64,000 nt of DNA from Arsenophonus apicola. Lineage in GTDB: Bacteria > Pseudomonadota > Gammaproteobacteria > Enterobacterales > Enterobacteriaceae. Shown here one piece after another: positions 9,185 to 19,454 of the stretch (its first letter is position 1; each line of letters opens with the position of its first letter). The stretch is taken from the NCBI RefSeq assembly GCF_020268605.1, contig NZ_CP084222.1:1488001-1552000 (forward strand). The letters run 5' to 3'. The notes under the pieces are model-generated. The model was given only the letters and a program-made list of their open reading frames with translations. It was not told the DNA's origin and made no database searches. The position numbers and the translations under genes were made by a program.

Positions 9185-11371
9185 ATGCAAGTTTCCTCTT
9201 CTAATGGCGCTAATTCTATCTTTCGCTCAACTACTGATACACCCTCAGAGCCACATTCTGACTTAACAATTTTAAGGCAGGTCATTTCTGATGATTGTGG
9301 TATTGATGACAAAAGAGATTTACAACAACGCAAACGTGAGATTTTAGATAAATTAATTATGCAACGTCCGGTTGGTGCTGAGCTAGATTTGCGTAAAGCT
9401 CAACTAAACGAAGTTGATTTAGCAATGCTTGATTTCGAGCGGGCTAGATTGCAAGAAGCTAATTTAGATAAAGCCCGTTTAAATGGCGCCAATCTGCAAA
9501 TAGCTAATTTGACAGATGCCACACTAAAATATGCCAGATTGGATAGTGTCAATCTTGATTATACCTGTCTTAATGGTGCTAAGCTGAATATGGCAACGTT
9601 ATGCCATGCTAGGTTGTATAGAACTAAATTAATAAAGGCGGATCTGAGTGATGCCAATTTAAATGATGCTAAGCTGTTTGATGTTGAGCTAAATGGGGCT
9701 AATTTGCAAAATGCTAAGTTAGTGAAGGCTGATTTACAGCAAGTCAAATTGGTCGAAGCTAATATGCGCCAGGCTGACTTTAGTCACTCTAATTTACAAT
9801 CCAGTGTTTTTATTGAGGCTGATCTGGCAGAAGCTAATTTAAGCCACACTAATCTAAGCTCCACTAATTTCACTAACGCTAAGTTGAATAGTGCCAATTT
9901 AAGTAACGCTAATTTTACTAAAGCTAAGTTGAATGGGGCTGACTTAAGTAAGGCTAATTTTAAGGGGGCCAATCTGAATGGTGCTATTTTAACTGGTGCT
10001 AATTTAGACAAGGCAAAGCTAAGTGATATCGCTTTACCGGTTTGGAATATTGATAATTTAGATCGTTATCTTAATTATATCAACAATGATTCTAGTTTGT
10101 TAACGACCATTGATAGTATCGATGAAAAATATAATAAAATAAAAATTACCTTGGTACATCAGCTAATGAATTCATTAGACAACAGCGCTGAAGAAGTTTC
10201 ACTATTATCGGTGGTTGAGCCTTTGTTAAATACTTTGGCAAAAGCACCCTATAATCAGGATCCAGATATCATCAACTGGCTCAATAACAATATTTTGCCA
10301 CTCTATTTGACACAATATAATATCAGCATGATGCCAATATTAGACGATCCTTTGGTAGCAACTTTACTGACTTGTATGTATACCAAGCCAGAGCTGATGT
10401 TTAGCCATAATGGCGCCTTTATTCAGTTAATTTCACAAATAATGGCGGGGGATAGCAGCCTTAAAGAGCAGACTAAAACGCTGTATGATTTTTATCTGCA
10501 AGATAGACGTATTGCACTTTATACGATGATGCCTGATTTTGGTAATTATGCCGGCAATTCTGATTGGTCTAATAAAGATGCTTATAATTTTATATTGCTC
10601 TCCCCACAGCAAAATAGTCACTATGCCATGATGATGTCACAAAATCAGCTACAGCAAATGGTCGGTATACAAGCGCAAAAAGTGGATATCAACTGGCATA
10701 ACTTCTATTTGTATCAGGGGCAGGAGAATATCGGCCCGGCAGATTATCAGTTAGATGATCTTTTTCAGCATCATTTTAAATTATTTATGCCAAACTATCG
10801 TTTTCAACAACAACGAGCAAAATTTAGCAAATTATTAACTACCTTACAGCTAGGTGACTTACAGTCCACCTTTCAAACCGCGACAAAACAACGCACTTCT
10901 CAAATAAAATTAATTGATTTTTACAGTCAGAATAAACTGGCAGCCATATTTAATAATAAGTTTATGCCATATACGGAAAATGATGCGGCAGGTTATCGTT
11001 TAACTGATGGTTATAGGCAACAATTGCTGCAAGCTTATAATTTGTCTAACGCAGATAGATCAAAGCAGGCAGAAACCTTATTAACGCTGGCCGCTGTCTT
11101 TAGTAAATATTCTTCCAGTGCAATATTTGGCACTGGAACCGAGTCACCAAATGCATTAAGGTATTTTGCTTTTGCTTTAATGGAGCAGGCACATCAATTG
11201 GCACCGCAAACATTTGCTTGTGAAGAACAGTATCAAGATTGGAGCGATAGATTGCTGGGCTACAATAATGCCTTTAGCTGTACGGCTGTGCTGTCAACCA
11301 TAATGGTTGAGCATATAAAAAATCATTTCCCTACCACGCTGGCTAGCATTATGCCACCGGCCTGGAGTTAA
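9185..11371 (+). CDS. SopA-like pentapeptide-repeat HECT-type E3 ubiquitin ligase effector, copy 2
   Basis: This is the second of two tandem SopA homologues (728 residues), in the same direction as the first and 279 bases after it. The order is a polar N-terminus without signal peptide (1-60), pentapeptide repeats (about 66-283, with more N/K-rich turns than copy 1), then the SopA central and catalytic domains. The putative active cysteine is Cys699 in FSCTAV, again 29 residues from the end, and the last residues (MPPAWS) equal those of copy 1. The catalytic half is far more similar between copies than the repeat half, so substrate specificity may differ. The start is the ATG at 9185 with AAGGAG at 9174-9179; a GTG at 9179 falls within that site and is unlikely. 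Enzymatic function is inferred from SopA and E. coli NleL. Confidence 0.9.
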   Translation: MQVSSSNGANSIFRSTTDTPSEPHSDLTILRQVISDDCGIDDKRDLQQRKREILDKLIMQRPVGAELDLRKAQLNEVDLAMLDFERARLQEANLDKARLNGANLQIANLTDATLKYARLDSVNLDYTCLNGAKLNMATLCHARLYRTKLIKADLSDANLNDAKLFDVELNGANLQNAKLVKADLQQVKLVEANMRQADFSHSNLQSSVFIEADLAEANLSHTNLSSTNFTNAKLNSANLSNANFTKAKLNGADLSKANFKGANLNGAILTGANLDKAKLSDIALPVWNIDNLDRYLNYINNDSSLLTTIDSIDEKYNKIKITLVHQLMNSLDNSAEEVSLLSVVEPLLNTLAKAPYNQDPDIINWLNNNILPLYLTQYNISMMPILDDPLVATLLTCMYTKPELMFSHNGAFIQLISQIMAGDSSLKEQTKTLYDFYLQDRRIALYTMMPDFGNYAGNSDWSNKDAYNFILLSPQQNSHYAMMMSQNQLQQMVGIQAQKVDINWHNFYLYQGQENIGPADYQLDDLFQHHFKLFMPNYRFQQQRAKFSKLLTTLQLGDLQSTFQTATKQRTSQIKLIDFYSQNKLAAIFNNKFMPYTENDAAGYRLTDGYRQQLLQAYNLSNADRSKQAETLLTLAAVFSKYSSSAIFGTGTESPNALRYFAFALMEQAHQLAPQTFACEEQYQDWSDRLLGYNNAFSCTAVLSTIMVEHIKNHFPTTLASIMPPAWS

Positions 11372-11415
11372 TACTGGCATTTTTATCGTCAGTTAGCCCC
11401 GATTTTTCCGCTCAG

Positions 11416-11437
11416 GTATCAGTCTTATGACTGATAC
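11416..11437. terminator. Bidirectional stem-loop at the convergent SopA copy 2/MFS junction
   Basis: GTATCAGTC at 11416-11424 pairs perfectly with GACTGATAC at 11429-11437 around a four-base loop. It overlaps the last codons of the MFS gene and lies 45 bases past the SopA-like stop. On the plus strand it is followed by TCTTTATT. It probably serves both converging genes, although neither side has a long T tract. Confidence 0.55.
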
Positions 11438-12774
11438 TCTTTATTAGGATTGGATTTATCTGGTTGAGGATTTTGCCATCCTTGATAAGCTAGGGGTAAA
11501 AAACCAACCAAAATAGCTAATACTGCCACGATACTGACATAGTAAATTGGCGCCAACTGAGACTGTTGTAACCAGAAGCCAGTGATAATTGGCGTTAGGC
11601 CACCGAAGATCGCATAAGCGATATTGTAGGCAAAGGACAGGCCGGAATAGCGGATAACCGGAGGGAACGCACGGGTAGCGATAATCGGTGTTAAAACAAC
11701 CGCGCCAACGAATAGTCCCATAATGCCATAATAGCTACTTAACGCTAAAAAGGAGAGAGAGGGTGATAATATATAATAAAAATAGCTAGTTGAAATAATA
11801 AGTCCACTATAGGCAATTAGCATGGTGATACGAGAGCCAATTTTATCACTTAAGTAACCCCAAAAAATACAACCAATTGTCAACATCAGCACGGCAACGC
11901 AATTGGCTTGCAAGGCGCTATTGCGATCAATATGGTAGATCCCGCGTAAAATAACGTCAGGCGTCATTAAAATGATCACGATAATAGCGGTAGATAAGGA
12001 CCAGGTTAACGCAGCGGTGATCAAACAAGCCTGTTTATGGGATGTTAACACCGTCTTGATCGGTAACTCATTACAAAGCGCTTTTTGCGCCGCTAATTCT
12101 TTAAATATTGGAGTTTCCTGTAAAAAGCGTCGCAGATAGACAGAAATAAAGCCAAATATACCACCGATAATAAATAAGATGCGCCAGGCAAAATCAACAA
12201 TTTGTTGTTCGCTAAAATGATATTCAATGCTAATGGCAACTAAAGAGCCGAGTAAAATACCACCGGTAATGCCCGAAGTCAGTGTACCAATTCCTAAACC
12301 ATAACGCTGTCTTGGCGTATGTTCAGCGATAAATACCCAGGCGCCGGGCATTTCTCCGCCAATTGCTGCTCCCTGCAGAATACGCATCAATAGTAATAAC
12401 AGTGGAGCTACGATACCAATCGTTGCATAAGTGGGCAGTGATCCTATGACTAAAGTAGGCAGAGCCATCATAAATATACTTAGACTGAACATGCGTTTAC
12501 GGCCGATTTTATCGCCATAATGCGCCATAATAATGCCACCTAATGGACGAGCCAAATAACCGGCAGCAAATAAGCCAAGCGTTGCCATCAGCGCGAGAAA
12601 TTGATTGCCACTTGGGAAAAAAAGTTGCGAGATGATTTTGGCGTAAAAGACAAAAATAACAAAATCATAAAATTCAAGTGTGCCACCTAACGACGATAAT
12701 GCTAGTGTTTTATAATCTTGCCGATTTAGTGGCCTGGCAACGGGCTGACTTTGCGTGTTGGTTAGCGATGGCAT
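11425..12774 (-). CDS. MFS transporter, metabolite:H+ symporter family
   Basis: A 449-residue inner-membrane secondary transporter with about 12 hydrophobic segments. The N-terminal FYDFVIF segment, the GDKIGRKRMF loop between helices 2 and 3 (major-facilitator signature) and the RILQGAAIGGE motif place it in the metabolite:H+ symporter group that includes ProP, KgtP, ShiA and CitA. The loop DKIGSRITM repeats the signature in the second half. The substrate cannot be told from sequence; osmolytes, dicarboxylates or other organic acids are all possible. AAGGAT lies before the ATG. It stands alone between the SopA-like pair and mgtE. No frameshift is seen. Confidence 0.85.
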   Translation of the reverse strand: MPSLTNTQSQPVARPLNRQDYKTLALSSLGGTLEFYDFVIFVFYAKIISQLFFPSGNQFLALMATLGLFAAGYLARPLGGIIMAHYGDKIGRKRMFSLSIFMMALPTLVIGSLPTYATIGIVAPLLLLLMRILQGAAIGGEMPGAWVFIAEHTPRQRYGLGIGTLTSGITGGILLGSLVAISIEYHFSEQQIVDFAWRILFIIGGIFGFISVYLRRFLQETPIFKELAAQKALCNELPIKTVLTSHKQACLITAALTWSLSTAIIVIILMTPDVILRGIYHIDRNSALQANCVAVLMLTIGCIFWGYLSDKIGSRITMLIAYSGLIISTSYFYYILSPSLSFLALSSYYGIMGLFVGAVVLTPIIATRAFPPVIRYSGLSFAYNIAYAIFGGLTPIITGFWLQQSQLAPIYYVSIVAVLAILVGFLPLAYQGWQNPQPDKSNPNKEYQS

Positions 12775-13278
12775 GTTTTTATCCTTTTTATTTTATTTAC
12801 AGGCAAAATAGTGTATTCGAATGCTGGATAAATTATTCTAACAATAGGTAAAATTTGGTGATTGGTTTTATTTTTTAAATCAGCAAAGATTAATGCAATA
12901 ATGGTATTTTATTAAGCAGAAATCATTATCTATTCATGATCTAGAAGTTATAACAAATATCTTCTATTTTTATCATCATTTTCTAAATAAACATTAATAG
13001 CAGATATTATAATATCTCACTTTGAATGAGCTTTAAATAGGATAAATATTGGGTTATTAGCTTTTAATTAAATCGATAACTCGCAAAACCAAGAATGGGA
13101 TTTAACTAGTTATCTATATTTTTTTAGCAATATAAATAGATTAAATTGTGATATTAGCACTCATATATAGAGAAAAATTTGCTTATTAATTTAAATAGAT
13201 TGAGATGGAAAAGCTATTTAATAAATTGGGGTTTATGGCGCTATTCTAATGTTGCAATAATAGATTAGCGCTAGCGAT
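12775..13278. other. Non-coding spacer between the MFS gene and mgtE
   Basis: About 500 bases of AT-rich sequence between two minus-strand genes. I found no open frame of credible length, no recognisable gene remnant and no convincing terminator. The MFS promoter is expected near its left end. Confidence 0.5.
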
Positions 13279-14742
13279 TTAAATGAGAAAAAGGGTTGCT
13301 AAGCCTAAGAAAATAAAGAAGCCGCCGGTATCAGTAATTGCGGTTATCATTACACTTGAGCCAATGGCCGGATCTCGACCTAGTTTGACCATAATTAATG
13401 GGATAATAACGCCCATTAACGCGGCCATCATTAAGTTCAGTATCATGGCTAATGTCATCACCGCGCCCATCTCTAGGTTACCATAAAGTAAATAGGTGAT
13501 GATGCCCATAATGCCGCCCCAGACAATACCATTAATTAAGGCTACCCCTAACTCTCTCAGTAAGAGAAATGAGAAATTACCAGTCTGGATCTGATGCAAG
13601 GCAATTGCCCGCACAATCATAGTGATAGTCTGATTGCCTGTATTGCCACCAATGCCAGCTACAATAGGCATTAATGTTGCCAGCGCGACAAGTTGTGAAA
13701 TGGTATTTTCAAAAACGCCAATCACCCGTGAAGCGATAAAAGCGGTACATAGGTTAACGGCAAGCCAAGTCCAGCGAGTTTTTACCGCTTGCCCGACCGG
13801 GGCAAAAACATCTTCTTCAGGACTTAATCCTCCCATGCGACGAATATTGCTATCACTCTCTTCATTAAGATTATCAACTATATCTTCAACTGTTAGGCGT
13901 CCCATTAATAAACCATTATTATCAACCACAGCAGCGGAGATCAAATCGTATCGTTCAAAAGCACTTGCGGCGTCTTCTGCTTTTTCCTCGGGCAAGAAGC
14001 TTACTGTAGCGGTTTTCATCACATCAGCCACAGTTTTTGTCGGTGGTGCGGTTAAAATCGTCGTTAATGGCAATTCCCCCTGTAAGCGATTTTGTATATC
14101 AACAATAAAAATTTTATCGGTTGCTTCAGGAATATTGCCACGTTGCCGTAGATAGCGTTGAACGGTTTTCAGGCTAACGTTAGGTCTAACGGTAATAAAT
14201 TCAAAATCCATCATTTGGCCCACGCTATCTTTAGGATATTGCAGGACTTCACGGATCTGATTACGTAGACTGGGATCAAGATAAGTCAATAAGCGACGCA
14301 TTGTATCGCGAGGTAAATGTTCGGCGATATAGGCTTGTTCGTCAACATGTAGATTAGCCACAGCACGTAGCAATTCTCTATCTGACATGTTTTTTAGTAA
14401 ACTTTCCCAGACTGAGGTTGACGCCTCAACTAATACCTGACCGCGTATATTATTATCGATTAAATACCATAACGATGAGCGTTCATCATAAGGTAACATC
14501 TCTAATAGATCAGCAATATCTGCTGCATGTAAGGCATGCAATAGTGATTTAATTTGGGTGATTTTTTGATCTTGTTTTACGCTTGATGAGCTTTGTTGTT
14601 TGCCATGTTGGGTGGCTAATATTTTAATCGCCTCTTCATTTTCCATAAAAAGCGTTAAAATATCTTGCCTAATTTGAGCCAGCTTTTGGGAATGTGGATT
14701 AATAAGTGAGGTAATATTTGATGAAGAGGCTGGTTGAGACAT
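13279..14742 (-). CDS. mgtE: Magnesium transporter MgtE
   Basis: A 487-residue magnesium channel of the inner membrane, gated by cytoplasmic magnesium. The cytoplasmic MgtE N-terminal helical domain covers about residues 50-160 (LLEMLPYDERSSLWYL). Two CBS domains follow (about 165-305), containing FITVRPNVSL and DLISAAVVDNNG. The C-terminal membrane part (about 330-487) has five hydrophobic helices and the pore signature GIGGNTGNQTIT. AAGGAT lies just before the ATG. Several Enterobacterales carry mgtE, though E. coli K-12 does not. Expression may respond to magnesium, but no leader structure was recognised in the 187 bases upstream. Confidence 0.93.
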   Translation of the reverse strand: MSQPASSSNITSLINPHSQKLAQIRQDILTLFMENEEAIKILATQHGKQQSSSSVKQDQKITQIKSLLHALHAADIADLLEMLPYDERSSLWYLIDNNIRGQVLVEASTSVWESLLKNMSDRELLRAVANLHVDEQAYIAEHLPRDTMRRLLTYLDPSLRNQIREVLQYPKDSVGQMMDFEFITVRPNVSLKTVQRYLRQRGNIPEATDKIFIVDIQNRLQGELPLTTILTAPPTKTVADVMKTATVSFLPEEKAEDAASAFERYDLISAAVVDNNGLLMGRLTVEDIVDNLNEESDSNIRRMGGLSPEEDVFAPVGQAVKTRWTWLAVNLCTAFIASRVIGVFENTISQLVALATLMPIVAGIGGNTGNQTITMIVRAIALHQIQTGNFSFLLLRELGVALINGIVWGGIMGIITYLLYGNLEMGAVMTLAMILNLMMAALMGVIIPLIMVKLGRDPAIGSSVMITAITDTGGFFIFLGLATLFLI

Positions 14743-14929
14743 GGTTATCCTTAAATACTAATAGTCGTAACCTATTATCAGGTATTATCATTTATAAAAC
14801 TTTTGATTAAATGCACACATTGTTTTAACAACTACTATCAGCATTAGGATAGATAAGTTATCCGATAGAAATTAAGCAATTAAATTAGATTTATATTTGG
14901 TAAATTTTATTTTTTATAATACCAAAATA

Positions 14930-16459
14930 TCAAGTAGATTCCTCTTTAATTTTTAATTTCCAACCAGGTACCTCTTGCCAGTATTTTTGTTCTTTTTCTA
15001 AATCTAGCAGCATTAACGCATTTTGCTGTAAATAGTGAGAAGGGAAGTAGAGCGTCCAATGACTTTGATCGGTTTTTAAACGCAGTGAATTTGGCGTTGT
15101 TGTTGATTGACGTTGATTGTTAAGAAGAGTAGCCAACCGTAAAAGTTGGATCATCGGTAAAAATTGTTTTTTCTTAAACAGATTTAACTTAGGAATATCT
15201 TCCGATTTAATGCTTTTTTTATGATATCTCACCAATGTTGCCAGTAATAACTGTTGCTCTTGGTTAAATCCCGGCAGATTGGTATTGTGTAAAATATAGG
15301 CAGAATGACGGTGTAAGCCATTATGATTTATATTTAATCCTACCTCATGCAGCATAGCGGCCCAGATAAGTAACACTTTCAATTGTGGGTTAGCTAACTT
15401 GGGATTTTGTTTGGCCCATTGTTGATATAGAATTTCGATGGTTTTTGACACTCGCTGGGTTTGTTCATGATCAATATTATAGTGTTCAGCTAAACTTAAT
15501 GCAGTACGCTGGCGAATGTCTTGATGACGAAAACGCCCTTCCATTTCATATAGAACTCCTTCACGCAAAGCGCCGTCAGACAGAGATAATTGTTTGATCT
15601 GTAGAGAATCAAATATACCACATAAAATGGCCAATCCCGGAACAAAAACATGAGCACGCTCTGCCGATAAGCCAGGTAGATCGAGGGATTTAAAATTTTT
15701 ATACTTTAGTACTAATTTCTTTAATTTAGCTAAGCGTTCAGGGGTAATGATGCCATCTGAGTCACCCAACTGACAAAGTACCTCATGGATTGCTTTTATG
15801 GTTCCTGAAGCGCCAAAGGCACAGTCCCAACCTTTCATTTTATATTGGCAAGCAAGATTTTCCAGTTTTTGCTGGCTAGCAAAATAGGCACGCACAAAAT
15901 TGGTTTCATTAATGATATTATTGGCAAAAAATTGACGGCCATAACTAATGCATCCCATTTTACGGCTTTCCATTAATACAGGCTTAAAATCTTCGCCAAT
16001 AATGAGTTCCGTTGATCCACCACCAACATCAATCACCAACTTGCGGCCCTTTTCTGGCTGGGTATGTTCTACACCCATAAAAATAAGTCGCGCCTCTTCT
16101 TGGCCTGAAATAATTTCAATTGGATAGGGGATAATGGCTTTAGCGCGTTGCAAAAACGCTTTGACGTTAACCGCTTCTCGTAAGGCATGGGTGCCAACAA
16201 TACAGACATTATCTGCGCTAAAGCCTTGTAAACGTTCAGCAAAAAGTGCTAAACATGTTAAGGCACGCTGAATTGACTCTTCGCTTAATTTGTTATGCTC
16301 ATCTAAGCCGTCAGCCAGATGAACGCGTTTTTTAATACGGGTTAAAATCTGTAGAGCACCATTAACAATTCGTGCCACAATCATATGAAAGCTATTAGAG
16401 CCTAGATCAATGGCAGCAATTTCCATCGGCCTTGATGCTGAAGGTTTAGTTAATGGCAT
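14930..16459 (-). CDS. ppx: Exopolyphosphatase
   Basis: It releases terminal phosphate from long-chain polyphosphate and, in related enzymes, hydrolyses pppGpp. The protein has 509 residues (E. coli 513) and belongs to the sugar kinase/actin-like Ppx/GppA superfamily. Visible motifs are [13 protein letters not shown] (phosphate loop 1), [14 protein letters not shown] (loop 2), the GASGTIKA block, and a C-terminal HD-like domain with [10 protein letters not shown] place the start at ATG 16459. It directly follows the ppk stop, has AAGAG upstream and matches the E. coli N-terminus in length. An ATG at 16489 would add ten residues and overlap ppk. It forms an operon with ppk upstream. Confidence 0.95.
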   Translation of the reverse strand: MPLTKPSASRPMEIAAIDLGSNSFHMIVARIVNGALQILTRIKKRVHLADGLDEHNKLSEESIQRALTCLALFAERLQGFSADNVCIVGTHALREAVNVKAFLQRAKAIIPYPIEIISGQEEARLIFMGVEHTQPEKGRKLVIDVGGGSTELIIGEDFKPVLMESRKMGCISYGRQFFANNIINETNFVRAYFASQQKLENLACQYKMKGWDCAFGASGTIKAIHEVLCQLGDSDGIITPERLAKLKKLVLKYKNFKSLDLPGLSAERAHVFVPGLAILCGIFDSLQIKQLSLSDGALREGVLYEMEGRFRHQDIRQRTALSLAEHYNIDHEQTQRVSKTIEILYQQWAKQNPKLANPQLKVLLIWAAMLHEVGLNINHNGLHRHSAYILHNTNLPGFNQEQQLLLATLVRYHKKSIKSEDIPKLNLFKKKQFLPMIQLLRLATLLNNQRQSTTTPNSLRLKTDQSHWTLYFPSHYLQQNALMLLDLEKEQKYWQEVPGWKLKIKEEST

Positions 16460-16463
16460 AGTA

Positions 16464-18533
16464 TTAAGCTCTTGTCTCGGGATGTTCAAGTGATTTTAAA
16501 TAATCGTAGACGGCAAGTTGGGCTTGGATTTTGCGTTTATTACCACGTGGTACGTAACGATTAGTTAACTCTTTATCGATATAACGAGCTTTAACTGTAT
16601 CGTTAAATTGTAATTCAAGAATATCGAGCACGCGCTGTTTCAGTTGTTGATCAACCAATTTAACCGCGACTTCAATACGAAAATCGATATTGCGCGTCAT
16701 CCAGTCAGCCGATGAGATAAAGACTTCTTCGTTACCATTGTTGCTAAATACATAAACTCTATCATGTTCGAGAAAGCGGTCAACAATGCTAGTAACTTGA
16801 ATATTTTCACTAAAATTAGCTTGGCCAGGAACCAGTGAACACATGCCGCGGATCAGCAGGCGAATTTTTACGCCAGCATTGGAGGCATCATAAAGACGAT
16901 TAATTAACTCTTTGTCGTCTAAATTATTAATTTTTAAAAATATAGCGGCCGCTTTTCCCACCTGAGCGTTGGTAATTTCCCGCTCGATCAGTTGCGTCAG
17001 CCGAGTGCGTGAATTTTGCGGTGAAACCATGAGATTTTCAAAACTGACGGGCCGGTAAGGATTTTCAATAAAGTTAAATACCCGCCTTACTTCATTGGTA
17101 ATTTGTTGATTTGCCGTTAATAAGGAATAATCGGTATAAAGGCGAGCGGTTTTTTCGTTAAAATTGCCGGTGCCAATATGGGCATAGCGAATAATTTCAC
17201 CTTGTTCGAAGCGGGAAATAATAAAAAGTTTAGCGTGGATTTTCAGGCCAGGTGCAGAGAAAATAACATGTACTCCGGCTTCAGTAAGATGCTTGGCCCA
17301 ATGAATATTGGCCTCTTCATCAAATCTAGCTTGTAATTCAACCACCACGGTGACTTTTTTACCGTTGTGAGCAGCATTAATCATCGATTCAATGATGCGT
17401 GAATCCTTGGCTACACGATAAATATTGATTTTAATTGTCAACACGTTGGGATCAAAAGAGGCTTGCCGTAATAATTCTATCGTATGTTCAAAAGTGTAAT
17501 AAGGATAGTAGAGGAGAACATCCTTTTCTCTGATGGCATCAAATCCATTACGGAAGTTATCAAAACGACGATGACGTAAGCGCGGCAGTGGCTTATTAAG
17601 TAAATTTTTATTACCTTCATTCGGAAATTTAATGAAATCTTTAAAATTATGATAACGGCCACCCGCAATAACCGAATCATCATTAGATAGTCCGAGTTTT
17701 TTTCTCAGTAGTTCGACCATTTCATCAGGCATGTTGCGTTGATAAACAAAACGAACAGGTTCGGCATTAAGTCGCTGTTTTAAACTGGATGACATCAACT
17801 CTAGCATGCTGGATTCCATCTCAGTAGTTAAATCATATTCCGCATCGCGCGTCATTTTCATAGCGTAGGCGTTTAATTGGTCATAGTCAAAAAAGCCTTT
17901 AAATATTTCGTCTAGACAATAACGCAAAATATTATCTAGCAGGATCATTGACTTCCTGCGTTTTGGCATTTCAGGCGGTAAATGAATAAATCGAGGCTGT
18001 TTGCCCGCCGGAATTTCGAGTAAAGCATATTGAATATTTTGCCCTTGGATAATCTCAACGGCTAAATAGGTATAGTCATCTTTTAGAAATTCAACTAAAT
18101 CTGTTTCTGGTGTGATCAAGATAGGCGTAATATGTTGACGAAGTTGTTGGCGAAAAAATTGACGTAACCAAATTTGTTGGTTCGGTGAAATTTGCCGCTC
18201 GTTAATGAGGAAAATTTGGTTATGCGCCATTTCCAGTAACAGCTCGTTATACAGTGAGTCAAATTCTTGATCGAGCTTAGCAACTTTGCTTTCTATTCTC
18301 TTTAGTAGCTGGCGTGAACTGGATGCGCTTCCTTGTTCTTCATTAATTAATATCCGTCGCTTAACATCGGCAAATCTAATTTTATAAAATTCCTCAAGGT
18401 TATTGGAATAAATGCCCAAAAATCGCATACGTTCAATCAGCGGATTACGTTTATCTGCTGCTTCTTGCAAAACTCGCTCATTGAATGATAGCCAACTGAT
18501 CTCTTTTTCTATATAGAGTCGATCTTGAGACAT
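16464..18533 (-). CDS. ppk: Polyphosphate kinase 1
   Basis: It polymerises the gamma-phosphate of ATP into polyphosphate at the membrane. The length is 689 residues (E. coli 688). The N and head domains start with [16 protein letters not shown]. The two C-terminal phospholipase D-like domains carry the autophosphorylated-histidine region KIHAKLFII and the second histidine motif [16 protein letters not shown] lies before the ATG at 18533. Its stop lies five bases before the preferred ppx start, so the two opposing enzymes of polyphosphate turnover are co-transcribed. No irregularities are seen. Confidence 0.97.
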   Translation of the reverse strand: MSQDRLYIEKEISWLSFNERVLQEAADKRNPLIERMRFLGIYSNNLEEFYKIRFADVKRRILINEEQGSASSSRQLLKRIESKVAKLDQEFDSLYNELLLEMAHNQIFLINERQISPNQQIWLRQFFRQQLRQHITPILITPETDLVEFLKDDYTYLAVEIIQGQNIQYALLEIPAGKQPRFIHLPPEMPKRRKSMILLDNILRYCLDEIFKGFFDYDQLNAYAMKMTRDAEYDLTTEMESSMLELMSSSLKQRLNAEPVRFVYQRNMPDEMVELLRKKLGLSNDDSVIAGGRYHNFKDFIKFPNEGNKNLLNKPLPRLRHRRFDNFRNGFDAIREKDVLLYYPYYTFEHTIELLRQASFDPNVLTIKINIYRVAKDSRIIESMINAAHNGKKVTVVVELQARFDEEANIHWAKHLTEAGVHVIFSAPGLKIHAKLFIISRFEQGEIIRYAHIGTGNFNEKTARLYTDYSLLTANQQITNEVRRVFNFIENPYRPVSFENLMVSPQNSRTRLTQLIEREITNAQVGKAAAIFLKINNLDDKELINRLYDASNAGVKIRLLIRGMCSLVPGQANFSENIQVTSIVDRFLEHDRVYVFSNNGNEEVFISSADWMTRNIDFRIEVAVKLVDQQLKQRVLDILELQFNDTVKARYIDKELTNRYVPRGNKRKIQAQLAVYDYLKSLEHPETRA

Positions 18534-18590
18534 CTTTACTCCATAACCAATATTGTTATTTAGTAATATAGGATATTGATACTTACCAGC

Positions 18591-19176
18591 TTATCTGATT
18601 ACTAATGATTTTTCAGATATTTTATTGCTCTCTAGTAGGGATTTTTTTTTCATTTCACTGTATTGATGTTGAAAAATACTCATCCGTATGACAGTGCGAT
18701 ATTTGCCATTAATAAAAAAATTCATCCACCAGATCGCCTTCAATATGAAAACCTAATTTTTTATAAATATGCAGCGCTTTGGTATTTTCTTTATCCACAA
18801 TTAAGTAGACTTTATAGAGGTTTAAGACTGAAAAGGCATAATCCATCGCTAAGTTAGTGGCTATAGCAGCGTATCCTTTACCTTGAAAGGCCGGATCAAT
18901 AATAATACCAATTTCTGCTCGACGATGAATGTAATTTATTTCTACTAATTCGATTAATCCAATTTTAGTACCTTCATTTTCAATAATGAACCGACGTTCT
19001 AATTGATCATGAATGTGTTTATCATACAGGTCGCTTAATTCAACAAAGGCTTCATAAGGTTCTTCGAACCAATAACGCATGACACTGGCGTTATTATCTA
19101 ATTGATGGACAAATGGGAGATCTTCACGTTCTAAGGGTCGTAGTGTAATCGACTCGTTTTTTTTGCCAGTAGGCAT
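18591..19176 (-). pseudogene. speG: Spermidine N-acetyltransferase speG, frameshifted near its 3' end
   Basis: SpeG acetylates and detoxifies spermidine. Residues 1-154 match E. coli SpeG closely, with the GNAT core including [21 protein letters not shown] and [11 protein letters not shown]. The frame then ends at a TAA (18711-18709) after DEFFY. The cause is a run of seven T on the coding strand (18720-18714). Removing one T restores [18 protein letters not shown], which matches the E. coli end, and the frame runs on to a TAA at 18593-18591 for about 194 residues. The encoded product as it stands is 155 residues and lacks the C-terminal part. This could be a loss-of-function mutation, a slippage site or a sequencing error. 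speG is also lost in Shigella. Confidence 0.8.
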
Positions 19177-19417
19177 TGGATACCTCGATTGCGAGTAAAA
19201 CTTAGCATATAAAAATAGTCACTATGGATGTTCTGTATTTTTAGTTACTCTGGTCAGTCAAAAATAGCAGAATCAAGCTAAGTGATAAATAAGAGCAACT
19301 ATATTTTAGCAATAAACTCAGTTTTCGATAACTAATTCGTTAAGTATTGGTTGATTATTCTTATAAAATTAATCAATTAGAATTGGTATAAGTATGGGGC
19401 AATATTAGTATACAGAA

Positions 19418-19440
19418 TTGTGATGCCTATGGCATCACAA
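19418..19440 (-). terminator. Stem-loop downstream of purMN
   Basis: TTGTGATGCC at 19418-19427 pairs perfectly with GGCATCACAA at 19431-19440 around a three-base loop, starting 15 bases past the purN stop. The GC-containing perfect hairpin fits a terminator for purMN, but no long T tract follows on the minus strand. Confidence 0.55.
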
Positions 19441-19454
19441 AGTAAGCAATAATA

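Noticed and set aside
9559..10011. Minus-strand open frames with Leu/Ala-rich repeats
   Set aside because: They are the antisense of the pentapeptide repeats of the second SopA-like gene; the five-codon periodicity keeps both strands open.
13634..14155. Plus-strand 173-codon frame
   Set aside because: Antisense to the CBS and early membrane region of mgtE.
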